Source of the DNA: JAAYEA01 sp012689325
GTDB lineage: Bacteria > Chloroflexota > Anaerolineae > JAAYEA01
Length of the DNA: 20,893 nucleotides
Direction of reading: 5' to 3'
Assembly (NCBI GenBank): GCA_036841525.1
Contig: DAITVZ010000075.1
Span: 1 to 20,893 of the forward strand
Made by a program: the position numbers and the translations under genes. The notes below the pieces were generated by a model. That model saw nothing but the letters and a program-made list of their open reading frames with translations, was not told the origin of the DNA and did no database searches. Positions within the stretch are counted from its first letter, which is position 1. Each line of letters begins with the position of its first letter. Positions 1 to 6,014 of this stretch are shown piece by piece.

Positions 1-591
1 GAGGGGAACGAGTACGTCGACTTGTTGCAGGAAGACGTGCTCATTCGCAAGCTGATCCGGGAGCAATTGGGTCAAGCGGGCATTTCGACGATCGAAGTCG
101 AGCGCTTCCCGAAGCAGATCTCGATCACGATCCACACCGCCAAGCCTGGCATTATCATTGGCCGCAAAGGCTCCAATGTGAATGCGCTTCGGCAGGAACT
201 GGAAGAGCGCAGCGGCAAAAAAGTGCGCATCGATGTGCAAGAGGTCCCGAACCCCGAGTTGGACGCCAACTTGGTGGCCCAGACCGTCGCCGAGCAGATG
301 GAGCGCCGTGTCTCGCATAAGCGGGCCATGAAGCAGTCCGTCCTTCGCGCGCGCCGCCTGGGCGCCGAAGGCATCAAGATCGCCTGTGGCGGGCGCCTCG
401 CGGGCGCCGAAATGGCCCGGCGTGATTGGCAGCTCGATGGCCGCGTTCCTTTGCACACGCTGCGAGCGGATATCGAATACGCGCAGGCCGAAGCGCTGAC
501 CATGATGGGCCGTATTGGCGTCAAGGTCTGGATCTACAAGGGCGAGGTTTTGCCCGAGCTTGCGCCGAGCGCTGAGGAAAGCGGCAACTAG
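1..591 (+). CDS. rpsC: 30S ribosomal protein S3 (5'-truncated by window edge)
   Basis: S3 binds the head of the 30S subunit and helps form the mRNA entry channel. The reading frame is open from base 1 (E-G-N-E-Y-V-D-L-L-Q-E-D), matching the family's N-terminal stretch before the KH domain, so the TTG at 22 is an internal Leu codon and roughly the first 25-30 residues lie outside the window. A type-2 KH domain follows, with its GxxG loop in 'IIIGRKGSN', and then the conserved S3 C-terminal domain ('GGRLAGAEMARRDW', 'GRIGVKVWIYKGE'). 196 residues are visible, consistent with a full length of about 220. rplP starts 14 bases after the stop, with its ribosome binding site touching the stop codon. 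Family assignment is certain; only the start is unseen. Confidence 0.97.
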   Translation, partial: EGNEYVDLLQEDVLIRKLIREQLGQAGISTIEVERFPKQISITIHTAKPGIIIGRKGSNVNALRQELEERSGKKVRIDVQEVPNPELDANLVAQTVAEQMERRVSHKRAMKQSVLRARRLGAEGIKIACGGRLAGAEMARRDWQLDGRVPLHTLRADIEYAQAEALTMMGRIGVKVWIYKGEVLPELAPSAEESGN

Positions 592-605
592 GGAGGTTTG
601 TAATC

Positions 606-1034
606 ATGTTGATGCCCAAGCGCGTCAAGTACCGTAAGGCCCATCGTGGCCGCATGAAGGGACGTGCTACCCGGGGTAACTCGGTGGATTTTGGCGAGTT
701 CGGCCTGCAAGCGCTGGAGCCCTGCTGGATGACCAGCCGCCAGATCGAGGCGGCCCGTCGCGCGATCGTGCACTATTTGAAGCGCGGCGGCAAGGTCTGG
801 ATCCGCATCTTTCCGGACAAGCCCTATACGCACAAGCCAGCCGAAACCCGGATGGGTGGCGGCAAGGGCAACGTGGAGTACTATGTGGCCGTGATCAAGC
901 CCGGCCGCGTCTTGTTCGAGATCGGCGGTATTAGCGAGGAAGAGGCGCGCGAGGCCATGCACCTGGCCGCTACCAAGCTGCCCATCAAGACGCAGTTGAT
1001 CGCCAGGCATATGGCGGGGAGCGAGGCTTCGTGA
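606..1034 (+). CDS. rplP: 50S ribosomal protein L16
   Basis: L16 sits near the A-site tRNA elbow and the peptidyl transferase centre of the 50S subunit. The 142-residue product has normal length and shows the family blocks 'KYRKAHRGRMKG', 'FGEFGLQALEPCWMTSRQIE', 'KVWIRIFPDKP' and 'MGGGKGNVEYYVAVIKPG'. The ATG at 606 was chosen because GGGAGG at 591-596 gives a 9-base spacer; the in-frame ATG at 612 would give the more usual N-terminus M-P-K-R-V-K but a 15-base spacer. The stop overlaps the rpmC start (TGATG), so the two are probably translationally coupled. Confidence 0.97.
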   Translation: MLMPKRVKYRKAHRGRMKGRATRGNSVDFGEFGLQALEPCWMTSRQIEAARRAIVHYLKRGGKVWIRIFPDKPYTHKPAETRMGGGKGNVEYYVAVIKPGRVLFEIGGISEEEAREAMHLAATKLPIKTQLIARHMAGSEAS

Positions 1035-1303
1035 TGATGGACCGAATTGCGAACATGAAGAGTGAGGATCTGGCCCGTCGAGCCGAAGAGCTATCGACCG
1101 AGTTGGCCGAGATGCCTGCCAAGATGGAGCAGGCGCGTCAGGAGCTGTTCAACCTGCGCTTTCGGCTGGCCACTCGCCAGTTGGAAGACACGAGCCAGGT
1201 GAGCAAGGCGCGTAAGCAGGTCGCTCGGCTCAAGACAGCCCTATCTGCGCTGCAGCGCGAGCAGGCTTGGATCGAGATCGTTCGCCGCGAGCGCGAAGGC
1301 TAA
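1034..1303 (+). CDS. rpmC: 50S ribosomal protein L29, long variant
   Basis: L29 lies beside the polypeptide exit tunnel, near the docking site of SRP and trigger factor. The core 'QELFNLRFRLATRQLEDTSQ' followed by 'ARKQVARLKTALSAL' is diagnostic. At 89 residues it is longer than the usual 60-70: the first helix carries roughly ten additional residues (around S-T-E-L-A-E-M-P-A-K-M-E-Q) and the C-terminus continues past the normal end. The ATG at 1034 overlaps the rplP stop as TGATG and lies 7 bases from GAGG (1023-1026). GTG at 1031, ATG at 1037 and ATG at 1055 are alternatives, the last without a good ribosome binding site. Identity is secure; the exact start is not. Confidence 0.93.
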   Translation: MMDRIANMKSEDLARRAEELSTELAEMPAKMEQARQELFNLRFRLATRQLEDTSQVSKARKQVARLKTALSALQREQAWIEIVRREREG

Positions 1304-1316
1304 GGTGGAGGGGAAT

Positions 1317-1568
1317 ATGCGTAGCCAGCGACAGAGCATGGTAGGGCGCGTGGTTAGCGACAAGATGGAAAAGACGATCGTTGTGGTGGTGGAGAGCCGG
1401 AAGCGCCATCCCCTGTATGGCAAGGTGATCACCACCACGCGGCGGTTCAAGGCGCATGATGAAGAGAACACCTGCAAGGTGGGCGATAGCGTGCGCATCG
1501 TCGAATCTCGTCCGCTCAGCCGTGACAAGCATTGGGTGGTGGCGGAGATTTTGGAGCGTGCAGCATGA
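1317..1568 (+). CDS. rpsQ: 30S ribosomal protein S17
   Basis: S17 is a primary 16S rRNA-binding OB-fold protein of the 30S body. The 83-residue product has 'VGRVVSDKMEKTIVVVVE', 'HPLYGKVITTTRRFKAHDE' and 'VGDSVRIVESRPLSRDKHWVV', all standard. The frame also allows a GTG at 1305, but GGAGGGG at 1308-1314 lies inside that extension and is correctly placed for the ATG at 1317, so the shorter start is preferred. Its TGA overlaps the rplN ATG (ATGA), a typical coupling arrangement. Confidence 0.96.
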   Translation: MRSQRQSMVGRVVSDKMEKTIVVVVESRKRHPLYGKVITTTRRFKAHDEENTCKVGDSVRIVESRPLSRDKHWVVAEILERAA

Positions 1569-1933
1569 TCCAGGTCTATACCAATCTGACGGTCGCCGAT
1601 AACACCGGCGCCAAAGAGATCATGTGTATCAAGGTCTTGGGGGGATCCCGGCGGCGCTATGCCCGGATGGGCGACGTGATCGTTGCCGCGGTCAAGCAGG
1701 CCGCTCCTGGCGGGGCGTTCAAGAAGGGCGATGTGGTCAAGGCAGTGGTGGTTCGCACAGCCAAGGAACAGCGCCGGGCCGATGGCTCCTACATCCGCTT
1801 CGACGAGAACGCTGCGGTGATTTTGGACGACGGCAGCAACCCCAAGGGGACGCGCATTTTCGGGCCTGTGGGGCGCGAGCTGCGCGAGCGGGGCTATATG
1901 CGGATCATCTCATTGTCGCCCGAGGTTCTCTAG
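1565..1933 (+). CDS. rplN: 50S ribosomal protein L14
   Basis: L14 lies at the subunit interface of the 50S and contacts 16S rRNA h14. The 122 residues match the family length and begin M-I-Q-V-Y-T-N-L-T-V-A-D-N-T-G-A, with 'GGSRRRYARMGDVIVAAVKQ', 'KKGDVVKAVVVRT' and the terminal 'RIFGPVGRELRERGYMRIISLSPEVL' region (positions about 97-122). A longer frame to 1532 was rejected because the extension has no family counterpart and the ATG at 1565 overlaps the rpsQ stop. The following 78-base spacer is unusually structured. Confidence 0.97.
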   Translation: MIQVYTNLTVADNTGAKEIMCIKVLGGSRRRYARMGDVIVAAVKQAAPGGAFKKGDVVKAVVVRTAKEQRRADGSYIRFDENAAVILDDGSNPKGTRIFGPVGRELRERGYMRIISLSPEVL

Positions 1934-1940
1934 CTGGATG

Positions 1941-1970
1941 CGGCAGGGGGGCGCCCCGTGCCGGTCTATT
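1941..1970 (+). promoter_or_regulatory. Terminator-like hairpin between rplN and rplX
   Basis: CGGCA (1941-1945) pairs with TGCCG (1959-1963), and inside it GGGG (1947-1950) pairs with CCCC (1954-1957) around a 3-base loop, separated by one G:G mismatch. The stem is followed by a mildly T-rich GTCTATTTT. The shape resembles an attenuator or leaky intrinsic terminator, but the T tract is interrupted and transcription must continue into rplX. It could equally be an RNA-processing or protein-binding element. Confidence 0.45.
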
Positions 1971-1978
1971 TTGAGATG

Positions 1979-1993
1979 CTCAAGCGACTTGAG
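1979..1993 (+). promoter_or_regulatory. Small hairpin next to the rplX ribosome binding site
   Basis: CTCAAG (1979-1984) and CTTGAG (1988-1993) form a perfect 6-bp stem with a 3-base CGA loop. It ends four bases before GAGGAG (1998-2003), the ribosome binding site of rplX. Its function is unknown. Confidence 0.45.
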
Positions 1994-2011
1994 CGCTGAG
2001 GAGTGAGTAGG

Positions 2012-2362
2012 ATGAAGATCAAAAAGGGTGACACCGTCGAGGTGATCAGCGGCAACGACAAAGGCACGCGCGGCACGGTTCATCGCGTGACCCTGGGCCA
2101 GCTTGAGAAACACGCGAATCCGCGGGAGGCGACCCCCGATCAGATCGTTGTCTCTGGCGTGAACATTGTGAAGAAGCATCAGCGCCGGACCGGCGATGTG
2201 CGCACGCAAGTTGGCATTATCGAGCGGGAGGCCCCCGTTCATATCTCGAATGTGGCTCTGGTTTGCCCTCACTGTGATCGTGCCGTGCGCGTAGGGTATC
2301 AGATCCAAGCCGATGGCACCAAGGTGAGAATCTGCAAGCGGTGCCATGAGGTGATCGAATAG
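2012..2362 (+). CDS. rplX: 50S ribosomal protein L24, zinc-finger form
   Basis: L24 is an early assembly-initiating 23S rRNA-binding protein near the tunnel exit. The N-terminal KOW motif is clear ('KKGDTVEVISGNDKGTRGTV'), followed by 'VSGVNIVKKHQRRT'. The C-terminal part carries C85-x2-C88 and C108-x2-C111, a likely zinc ribbon that many L24 proteins lack. The 116 residues start at ATG 2012, which lies 8 bases from GAGGAG at 1998-2003; an in-frame GTG at 2003 would overlap that site and is disfavoured. An 82-base structured spacer separates it from rplE. Confidence 0.95.
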   Translation: MKIKKGDTVEVISGNDKGTRGTVHRVTLGQLEKHANPREATPDQIVVSGVNIVKKHQRRTGDVRTQVGIIEREAPVHISNVALVCPHCDRAVRVGYQIQADGTKVRICKRCHEVIE

Positions 2363-2374
2363 CACGTAAGGCCC

Positions 2375-2399
2375 CGGCCGCGCCCTCCATGGGCCGCCG
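2375..2399 (+). promoter_or_regulatory. Bulged GC hairpin in the rplX-rplE spacer
   Basis: CGG (2375-2377), CG (2379-2380) and GCCC (2382-2385) can pair with GGGC (2391-2394), CG (2395-2396) and CCG (2397-2399), leaving bulged cytosines at 2378 and 2381 and a 5-base loop TCCAT. It sits in the rplX-rplE gap, the same place where in E. coli the S8 protein binds spc mRNA to autoregulate. The positional parallel is known biology; that this hairpin is an S8 site is only inference. Confidence 0.35.
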
Positions 2400-2444
2400 A
2401 CGAGGCTCCTGGTCCTGAAAAGCAGCAGTGAGGAGACCGCAGGA

Positions 2445-2990
2445 ATGGTAGCGAGACTGAAGCAAAAATACTCGAATGATATCCGGCCCGCGCTGATGAA
2501 AGAGTTCAACTATGACAACATCATGCAGGTGCCGCAGTTGACCAAGATCGTGGTCAATATCGGTCTGGGCGAGGCGCTGCAGAACCCGAAGGCCATGGAA
2601 GCGGCTACCCAGGACCTGACCACCATCACGGGCCAGAAGCCGATCATTACGCGGGCGCGCAAGTCCATCGCCACGTTCAAGTTGCGCCAGGGCAACCCCA
2701 TTGGTACATGCGTCACGCTGCGCGGCAGCCGGATGTACGACTTTTTGGATCGCCTGTGCAACGTGGCCCTGCCTCGGCAGCGCGACTTTCGCGGGATTTC
2801 GCCGAGCGCCTTTGATGGCCGGGGCAATTACAGCCTGGGCCTGCAAGAGCAGCTCGTCTGGCCCGAGATCAACTATGATACGATCGACAAGGTGCGCGGC
2901 ATGAGCATCACCATTGTGACGACTGCCAAGACCGATGCAGAGGCTTTCCGCCTGCTGCAGCTCTTCGGCATGCCCTTTGCACAGCAGTAG
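2445..2990 (+). CDS. rplE: 50S ribosomal protein L5
   Basis: L5 carries 5S rRNA into the central protuberance together with L18 and L25, and contacts P-site tRNA. The 181-residue product has the normal length and motifs: 'QVPQLTKIVVNIGLGEA', 'LTTITGQKPIITRARKSIA', 'FKLRQGNPIG', 'RDFRGISPSAFDGRGNY' and 'LGLQEQLVWPEINYD'. The ATG is preceded by GAGGAG (2430-2434) and a second AGGA (2441-2444). The next gene, rpsN, begins 16 bases downstream. Confidence 0.97.
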   Translation: MVARLKQKYSNDIRPALMKEFNYDNIMQVPQLTKIVVNIGLGEALQNPKAMEAATQDLTTITGQKPIITRARKSIATFKLRQGNPIGTCVTLRGSRMYDFLDRLCNVALPRQRDFRGISPSAFDGRGNYSLGLQEQLVWPEINYDTIDKVRGMSITIVTTAKTDAEAFRLLQLFGMPFAQQ

Positions 2991-3006
2991 GTAGCGAGGA
3001 GGAACT

Positions 3007-3189
3007 GTGGCCAAAAAGTCGATGATCGCGCGCGAAACCAAGCGCAAATATGCGGTGCGTGTTCGTAGTCGCTGCAAGCTGTGCGGACGTCCGCGTGCCT
3101 ATATGCGCCGCTTTGGTTTGTGCCGGATTTGCTTCCGCGAGTTGGCCGTTCAGGGCAAGATCCCTGGCGTCGTCAAGTCTAGCTGGTAG
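3007..3189 (+). CDS. rpsN: 30S ribosomal protein S14, zinc-binding type Z
   Basis: S14 is a late-assembling protein of the 30S head. The 60-residue product is the short zinc-containing type: C23-x2-C26 and C39-x2-C42 form the zinc finger within 'CKLCGRPRAYMRRFGLCRICFRE', ending in the usual 'GKIPGVVKSSW'. The GTG start is set by AGGAGG at 2997-3002 with a 4-base spacer. Unlike its close spacing to rplE, the distance to rpsH is 95 bases, and that spacer can fold. Confidence 0.97.
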   Translation: MAKKSMIARETKRKYAVRVRSRCKLCGRPRAYMRRFGLCRICFRELAVQGKIPGVVKSSW

Positions 3190-3220
3190 TGCCACGGCAT
3201 AGGTATTGATTCTAGTCTGA

Positions 3221-3269
3221 TCAAGCCAGCCCGAGATCGAACGAATCTATTGACTTGAGATGGCTTTGA
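3221..3269 (+). promoter_or_regulatory. Long-range pairing in front of rpsH
   Basis: TCAAGCCA (3221-3228) pairs with TGGCTT plus GA (3261-3269, one bulged T). Inside it AGAT (3235-3238) can pair with ATCT (3245-3248). The outer stem overlaps the start of the GAGGGGAG ribosome binding site (3268-3275) of rpsH, so it could modulate translation initiation. No good promoter is visible in the 95-base spacer. Confidence 0.35.
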
Positions 3270-3284
3270 GGGGAGAGTTGGTGC

Positions 3285-3683
3285 ATGATAGTCACTGATC
3301 CTGTTGCGGATATGCTGACTCGCATTCGGAATGCGATGGCTGTGCGCCATCGTTACGCTCTGGTTCCAGTTTCCAAGCTCAAGCTCGAGTTGGCTCGCGT
3401 CATGGCCGAAGAGGGTTTTGTCGAGAGCTTTGACGTGACCAAGGATCGCCCTCAGGCGATGATCCGGCTTTGGCTCAAGTACACGGATGAGAAGGATCCC
3501 GTGGTCATGGGCCTCCGCCGGGTGAGCAAGCCTGGGCAGCGCATCTATGCGCAAAAGGCGGATGTGCCCTGGGTGATGAGCGGTCTGGGCGTGGCGGTCC
3601 TGTCGACCTCGAAGGGGGTCATGACTGATAGGCAGGCGCGGCGTCTTGGCGTGGGCGGCGAGGTGCTCTGCTACATCTGGTAG
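3285..3683 (+). CDS. rpsH: 30S ribosomal protein S8
   Basis: S8 binds helix 21 of 16S rRNA in the 30S platform and in E. coli represses the spc operon by binding its mRNA. The 132 residues show the family N-terminus ('MIVTDPVADMLTRIRNAM') and the C-terminal RNA-binding block containing 'LSTSKGVMTDRQARRLGVGG', ending E-V-L-C-Y-I-W. The ATG follows GAGGGGAG at 3268-3275. The long structured leader just upstream is unusual for this operon. Confidence 0.97.
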   Translation: MIVTDPVADMLTRIRNAMAVRHRYALVPVSKLKLELARVMAEEGFVESFDVTKDRPQAMIRLWLKYTDEKDPVVMGLRRVSKPGQRIYAQKADVPWVMSGLGVAVLSTSKGVMTDRQARRLGVGGEVLCYIW

Positions 3684-3762
3684 AGGCTTTTTACCCGATG
3701 TCGGAGCCAGTACCCGTTTGACGGCAAGGCTTGTCGCGTAGTTCGGGAGTGTGGAGGTTACC

Positions 3763-4311
3763 GTGTCTCGAATTGGTCGTTTGCCAATCCCCGTGCCAGC
3801 AGGGGTCAAAGTCGATATCAAAGAGTCCGATGTGGTCGTCACCGGGCCCAAGGGCCAGATGATGCGCTCGTTCCATCCCCATATGGCGATCAAGTTGGAG
3901 GACGGCGCGGTGGTGGTGGAGCGTCCCTCCAACCACCGTTATCACCGTTCTCTGCATGGGTTGACGCGCGCGCTGTTGGCCAACATGGTCACAGGGGTCA
4001 CCGAGGGGTTCAAGCGGGAACTGGTGATCGAAGGGACGGGCTTCCGGGCGGCGCTCGAAGGCGGCGGCCTGGTGCTGCGCGTGGGTTATTCGCACCCCAT
4101 CAAGGTCGTTGCGCCCGAGGGCGTCAATATCGAGGTCGATCGCTCGGCCGTCAATATTACCGTGTCGGGCATGGACAAGGAATTGGTGGGAGAGGTTGCG
4201 GCCAAGATCCGCGAGGTGAAGGTGCCGGATGCCTACAAGGGCCGGGGCATTCGCTATGCGGACGAGAAGGTTCGCATCAAGCCTGGCAAGTCCGGTAAAG
4301 CTGCTGGTTAA
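3763..4311 (+). CDS. rplF: 50S ribosomal protein L6
   Basis: L6 lies at the base of the L7/L12 stalk near the sarcin-ricin loop. The 182-residue protein begins M-S-R-I-G-R-L-P-I-P-V-P-A-G, the family start, carries the two tandem L6 folds, and ends with 'YKGRGIRYADEKVRIKPGK'. The frame extends upstream to a GTG at 3751, but GGAGG at 3753-3757 is 5 bases before the GTG at 3763, so the latter is preferred. rplR follows 25 bases downstream. Confidence 0.96.
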   Translation: MSRIGRLPIPVPAGVKVDIKESDVVVTGPKGQMMRSFHPHMAIKLEDGAVVVERPSNHRYHRSLHGLTRALLANMVTGVTEGFKRELVIEGTGFRAALEGGGLVLRVGYSHPIKVVAPEGVNIEVDRSAVNITVSGMDKELVGEVAAKIREVKVPDAYKGRGIRYADEKVRIKPGKSGKAAG

Positions 4312-4336
4312 GCTTTGAGCTGAGGTAGGAGCCAAA

Positions 4337-4705
4337 ATGGGCAATAAAGATTTGTCGCGGGTGGCGCGCGAGCGAAGACAGATCCGCGTGCGCAAAAAGA
4401 TCGAGGGAACGAGCGAGCGTCCTCGGCTGAATGTCTATCGGAGCCTGAGCCACATTTACGCCCAGGTGATCGACGATACCGTGGGAAACACGTTGGTGTC
4501 CGCTTCCACGATCGACGCCGAAGTCCTCCCCCAGTTGGAAGGGAAGGACAAATCCGCCCAAGCCCGCGTCGTGGGGCAGGTGGTGGCCAAGAGGGCTTTG
4601 GCTAAAGGCATCGGCAAGGTCGTTTTCGACCGCGGAGGCCACTTGTATCACGGGCGCATCAAGTCCTTGGCTGAAGGCGCGCGCGAGGCTGGCCTAGACT
4701 TCTAG
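4337..4705 (+). CDS. rplR: 50S ribosomal protein L18
   Basis: L18 binds 5S rRNA and, with L5, anchors it in the central protuberance. The 122-residue product has the basic N-terminus ('RRQIRVRKKIEGTSERPRL'), 'VYRSLSHIYAQVIDD', and the conserved C-terminal segment 'VVFDRGGHLYHGRIKSLAEG' followed by A-R-E-A-G-L-D-F. The ATG has GAGGTAGGAG (4322-4331) upstream. The 42-base spacer to rpsE contains a perfect hairpin. Confidence 0.97.
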   Translation: MGNKDLSRVARERRQIRVRKKIEGTSERPRLNVYRSLSHIYAQVIDDTVGNTLVSASTIDAEVLPQLEGKDKSAQARVVGQVVAKRALAKGIGKVVFDRGGHLYHGRIKSLAEGAREAGLDF

Positions 4706-4710
4706 TGTTG

Positions 4711-4729
4711 GGCCAGACGATCGCTGGCC
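4711..4729 (+). promoter_or_regulatory. Perfect hairpin in the rplR-rpsE spacer
   Basis: GGCCAG (4711-4716) and CTGGCC (4724-4729) form a 6-bp stem around ACGATCG. It ends seven bases before GAGGAGG (4737-4743), the rpsE ribosome binding site. No T tract follows, so it is not a terminator; a role in mRNA stability or translation is possible but unproven. Confidence 0.4.
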
Positions 4730-4747
4730 GGTGATTGAGGAGGTTTA

Positions 4748-5284
4748 ATGGCAGAGAGAGACGATGATCTGGAGTTCTCTGCAGGCGAAGAACTGCAGGA
4801 GCGCGTTGTAGATATCATCCGCGTGGCCAAAGTCATCAAGGGCGGCCGCAGGTTCGCCTTTCGCGCCGTGGTGGTGGTCGGCGATGGCAATGGCAGCGTC
4901 GGGATTGGCATCGGCAAGGCCCGTGAGGTTCCCGATGCGATCCGCAAGGGCACCGAGCACGCACGCGCCAACATGAAAAAGGTCGTCTTGGATGGCACGT
5001 CCATCCCGCATCCAGTCCTGGCTCACTATGGAGCGGCCCAGGTCTTTTTGCGCCCGGCCGCGCCTGGCACCGGCGTGATCGCGGGCGGCGGCGTCCGTGC
5101 GGTCCTGGAGGTCGCGGGCGTCAAGGATATCCTCACCAAGTCTTTGGGCAGCGCCAATACCCTGAACGTGGTAATGGCGACCTACGAGGGCCTTCGGCAG
5201 CTAAAGGGCGTTGAGGAAGTGGCGCGTTTGCGCAGCAGAAAAGCCGGCGACCTGCTTCCTCCGTGGAGGAGATCGGATGGCTAA
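4748..5284 (+). CDS. rpsE: 30S ribosomal protein S5
   Basis: S5 lines the mRNA entry site and is a classical ribosomal-ambiguity protein. The 178 residues hold the N-terminal dsRBD-like domain ('LQERVVDIIRVAKVIKGGRR', 'VVVGDGNGSVGIGIGKAREV') and the C-terminal S5 fold ('APGTGVIAGGGVRAVLEVAG', 'TLNVVMATYEGLRQL'). GAGGAGG at 4737-4743 fixes the ATG. The 3' end overlaps rpmD by eight bases (ATGGCTAA), indicating coupling. It is slightly longer than many S5 proteins because of the C-terminal R-K-A-G-D-L-L-P-P-W-R-R. Confidence 0.97.
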   Translation: MAERDDDLEFSAGEELQERVVDIIRVAKVIKGGRRFAFRAVVVVGDGNGSVGIGIGKAREVPDAIRKGTEHARANMKKVVLDGTSIPHPVLAHYGAAQVFLRPAAPGTGVIAGGGVRAVLEVAGVKDILTKSLGSANTLNVVMATYEGLRQLKGVEEVARLRSRKAGDLLPPWRRSDG

Positions 5285-5465
5285 GAAGCTGCGTATTACC
5301 TGGGTCAAGAGCAGCATCGGCTACACGGCGCGGCAAAAGGTGACCATCAACACCTTGGGACTGCGGCGGCTGAATCAGTCGGTGGAGCATTACGATACGC
5401 CGGTCCTGCGCGGCATGTTGGACCGGGTGGAGCATCTGTTGAACATTGAGGTGATCGAGGGCTAG
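5277..5465 (+). CDS. rpmD: 50S ribosomal protein L30
   Basis: L30 is a small 50S protein that binds 23S rRNA domain II. The 62-residue product reads M-A-K-K-L-R-I-T-W-V-K-S-S-I-G and continues with 'LGLRRLNQSVEHYDTPVLRG' and 'VEHLLNIEVIEG', a complete L30 with no domain missing. The ATG at 5277 overlaps the rpsE end and has GGAGGAG (5264-5270) about 6 bases upstream. A longer frame from 5211 was rejected because it only translates the rpsE C-terminus out of frame. Confidence 0.96.
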   Translation: MAKKLRITWVKSSIGYTARQKVTINTLGLRRLNQSVEHYDTPVLRGMLDRVEHLLNIEVIEG

Positions 5466-5506
5466 TTATCTGGCCCCCGACCTGTCTTTGGCGAGGAGCA
5501 CTACTG

Positions 5507-5953
5507 ATGAAGTTGCATGAGCTACGTCCCACTGAAGGGGCCACCAAGAAGAGAAAGCGCGTCGGCCGCGGGCTCGCGGCGGGCGGTGGCAAGACGGCTG
5601 GCCGTGGCACCAAGGGCCAGAATTCGCGTACCGGCGGCGGTGTGCACCCTTATTTCGAAGGTGGACAGCTGCCCTTGGTCCGTCGTTTGCCTCACTTGCG
5701 CGGCTTCAAGAACTATGCCCGTGTCGAGTTTGAAGTGGTCAACGTCGGGGCCCTGGAAGAGATGTTCGAGGCGGGCGCTGAGGTTTCGCCGGATTCGCTG
5801 GTGGCCGCGGGGCTGCTCAAGTCGTCGTCTGCCCCGGTCAAGGTTCTGGGTGATGGCGAGCTTACCCGCGCGCTGACGGTGAAAGCCAATCGCTTCTCGG
5901 CCACGGCGCGGGCCAAGATCACGGCGGCCGGCGGTTCAGTCGTCGAGGTCTAG
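5507..5953 (+). CDS. rplO: 50S ribosomal protein L15
   Basis: L15 is a core assembly protein of the 50S subunit. The 148-residue product shows the glycine/lysine-rich N-terminal extension that threads into 23S rRNA ('KRVGRGLAAGGGKTAGRGTK', then G-Q-N-S-R-T-G), 'FEGGQLPLVRRLPHLRGFKN', and the C-terminal globular domain with 'VKVLGDGELTRALTVKANRF'. It follows rpmD after 41 bases with GCGAGGAG upstream of the ATG. As in most bacteria it immediately precedes secY. Confidence 0.97.
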   Translation: MKLHELRPTEGATKKRKRVGRGLAAGGGKTAGRGTKGQNSRTGGGVHPYFEGGQLPLVRRLPHLRGFKNYARVEFEVVNVGALEEMFEAGAEVSPDSLVAAGLLKSSSAPVKVLGDGELTRALTVKANRFSATARAKITAAGGSVVEV

Positions 5954-6014
5954 AGCTGCTGGTTTGCGGCGCGCTCCGTTGCCGCGGGCCTGCTGACATC
6001 TGGAGGAGACCCAC

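Noticed and set aside
1532..1564. Upstream extension of rplN
   Set aside because: It reads M-G-G-G-G-D-F-G-A-C-S inside rpsQ with no L14 counterpart; ATG 1565 overlaps the rpsQ stop and gives the canonical N-terminus.
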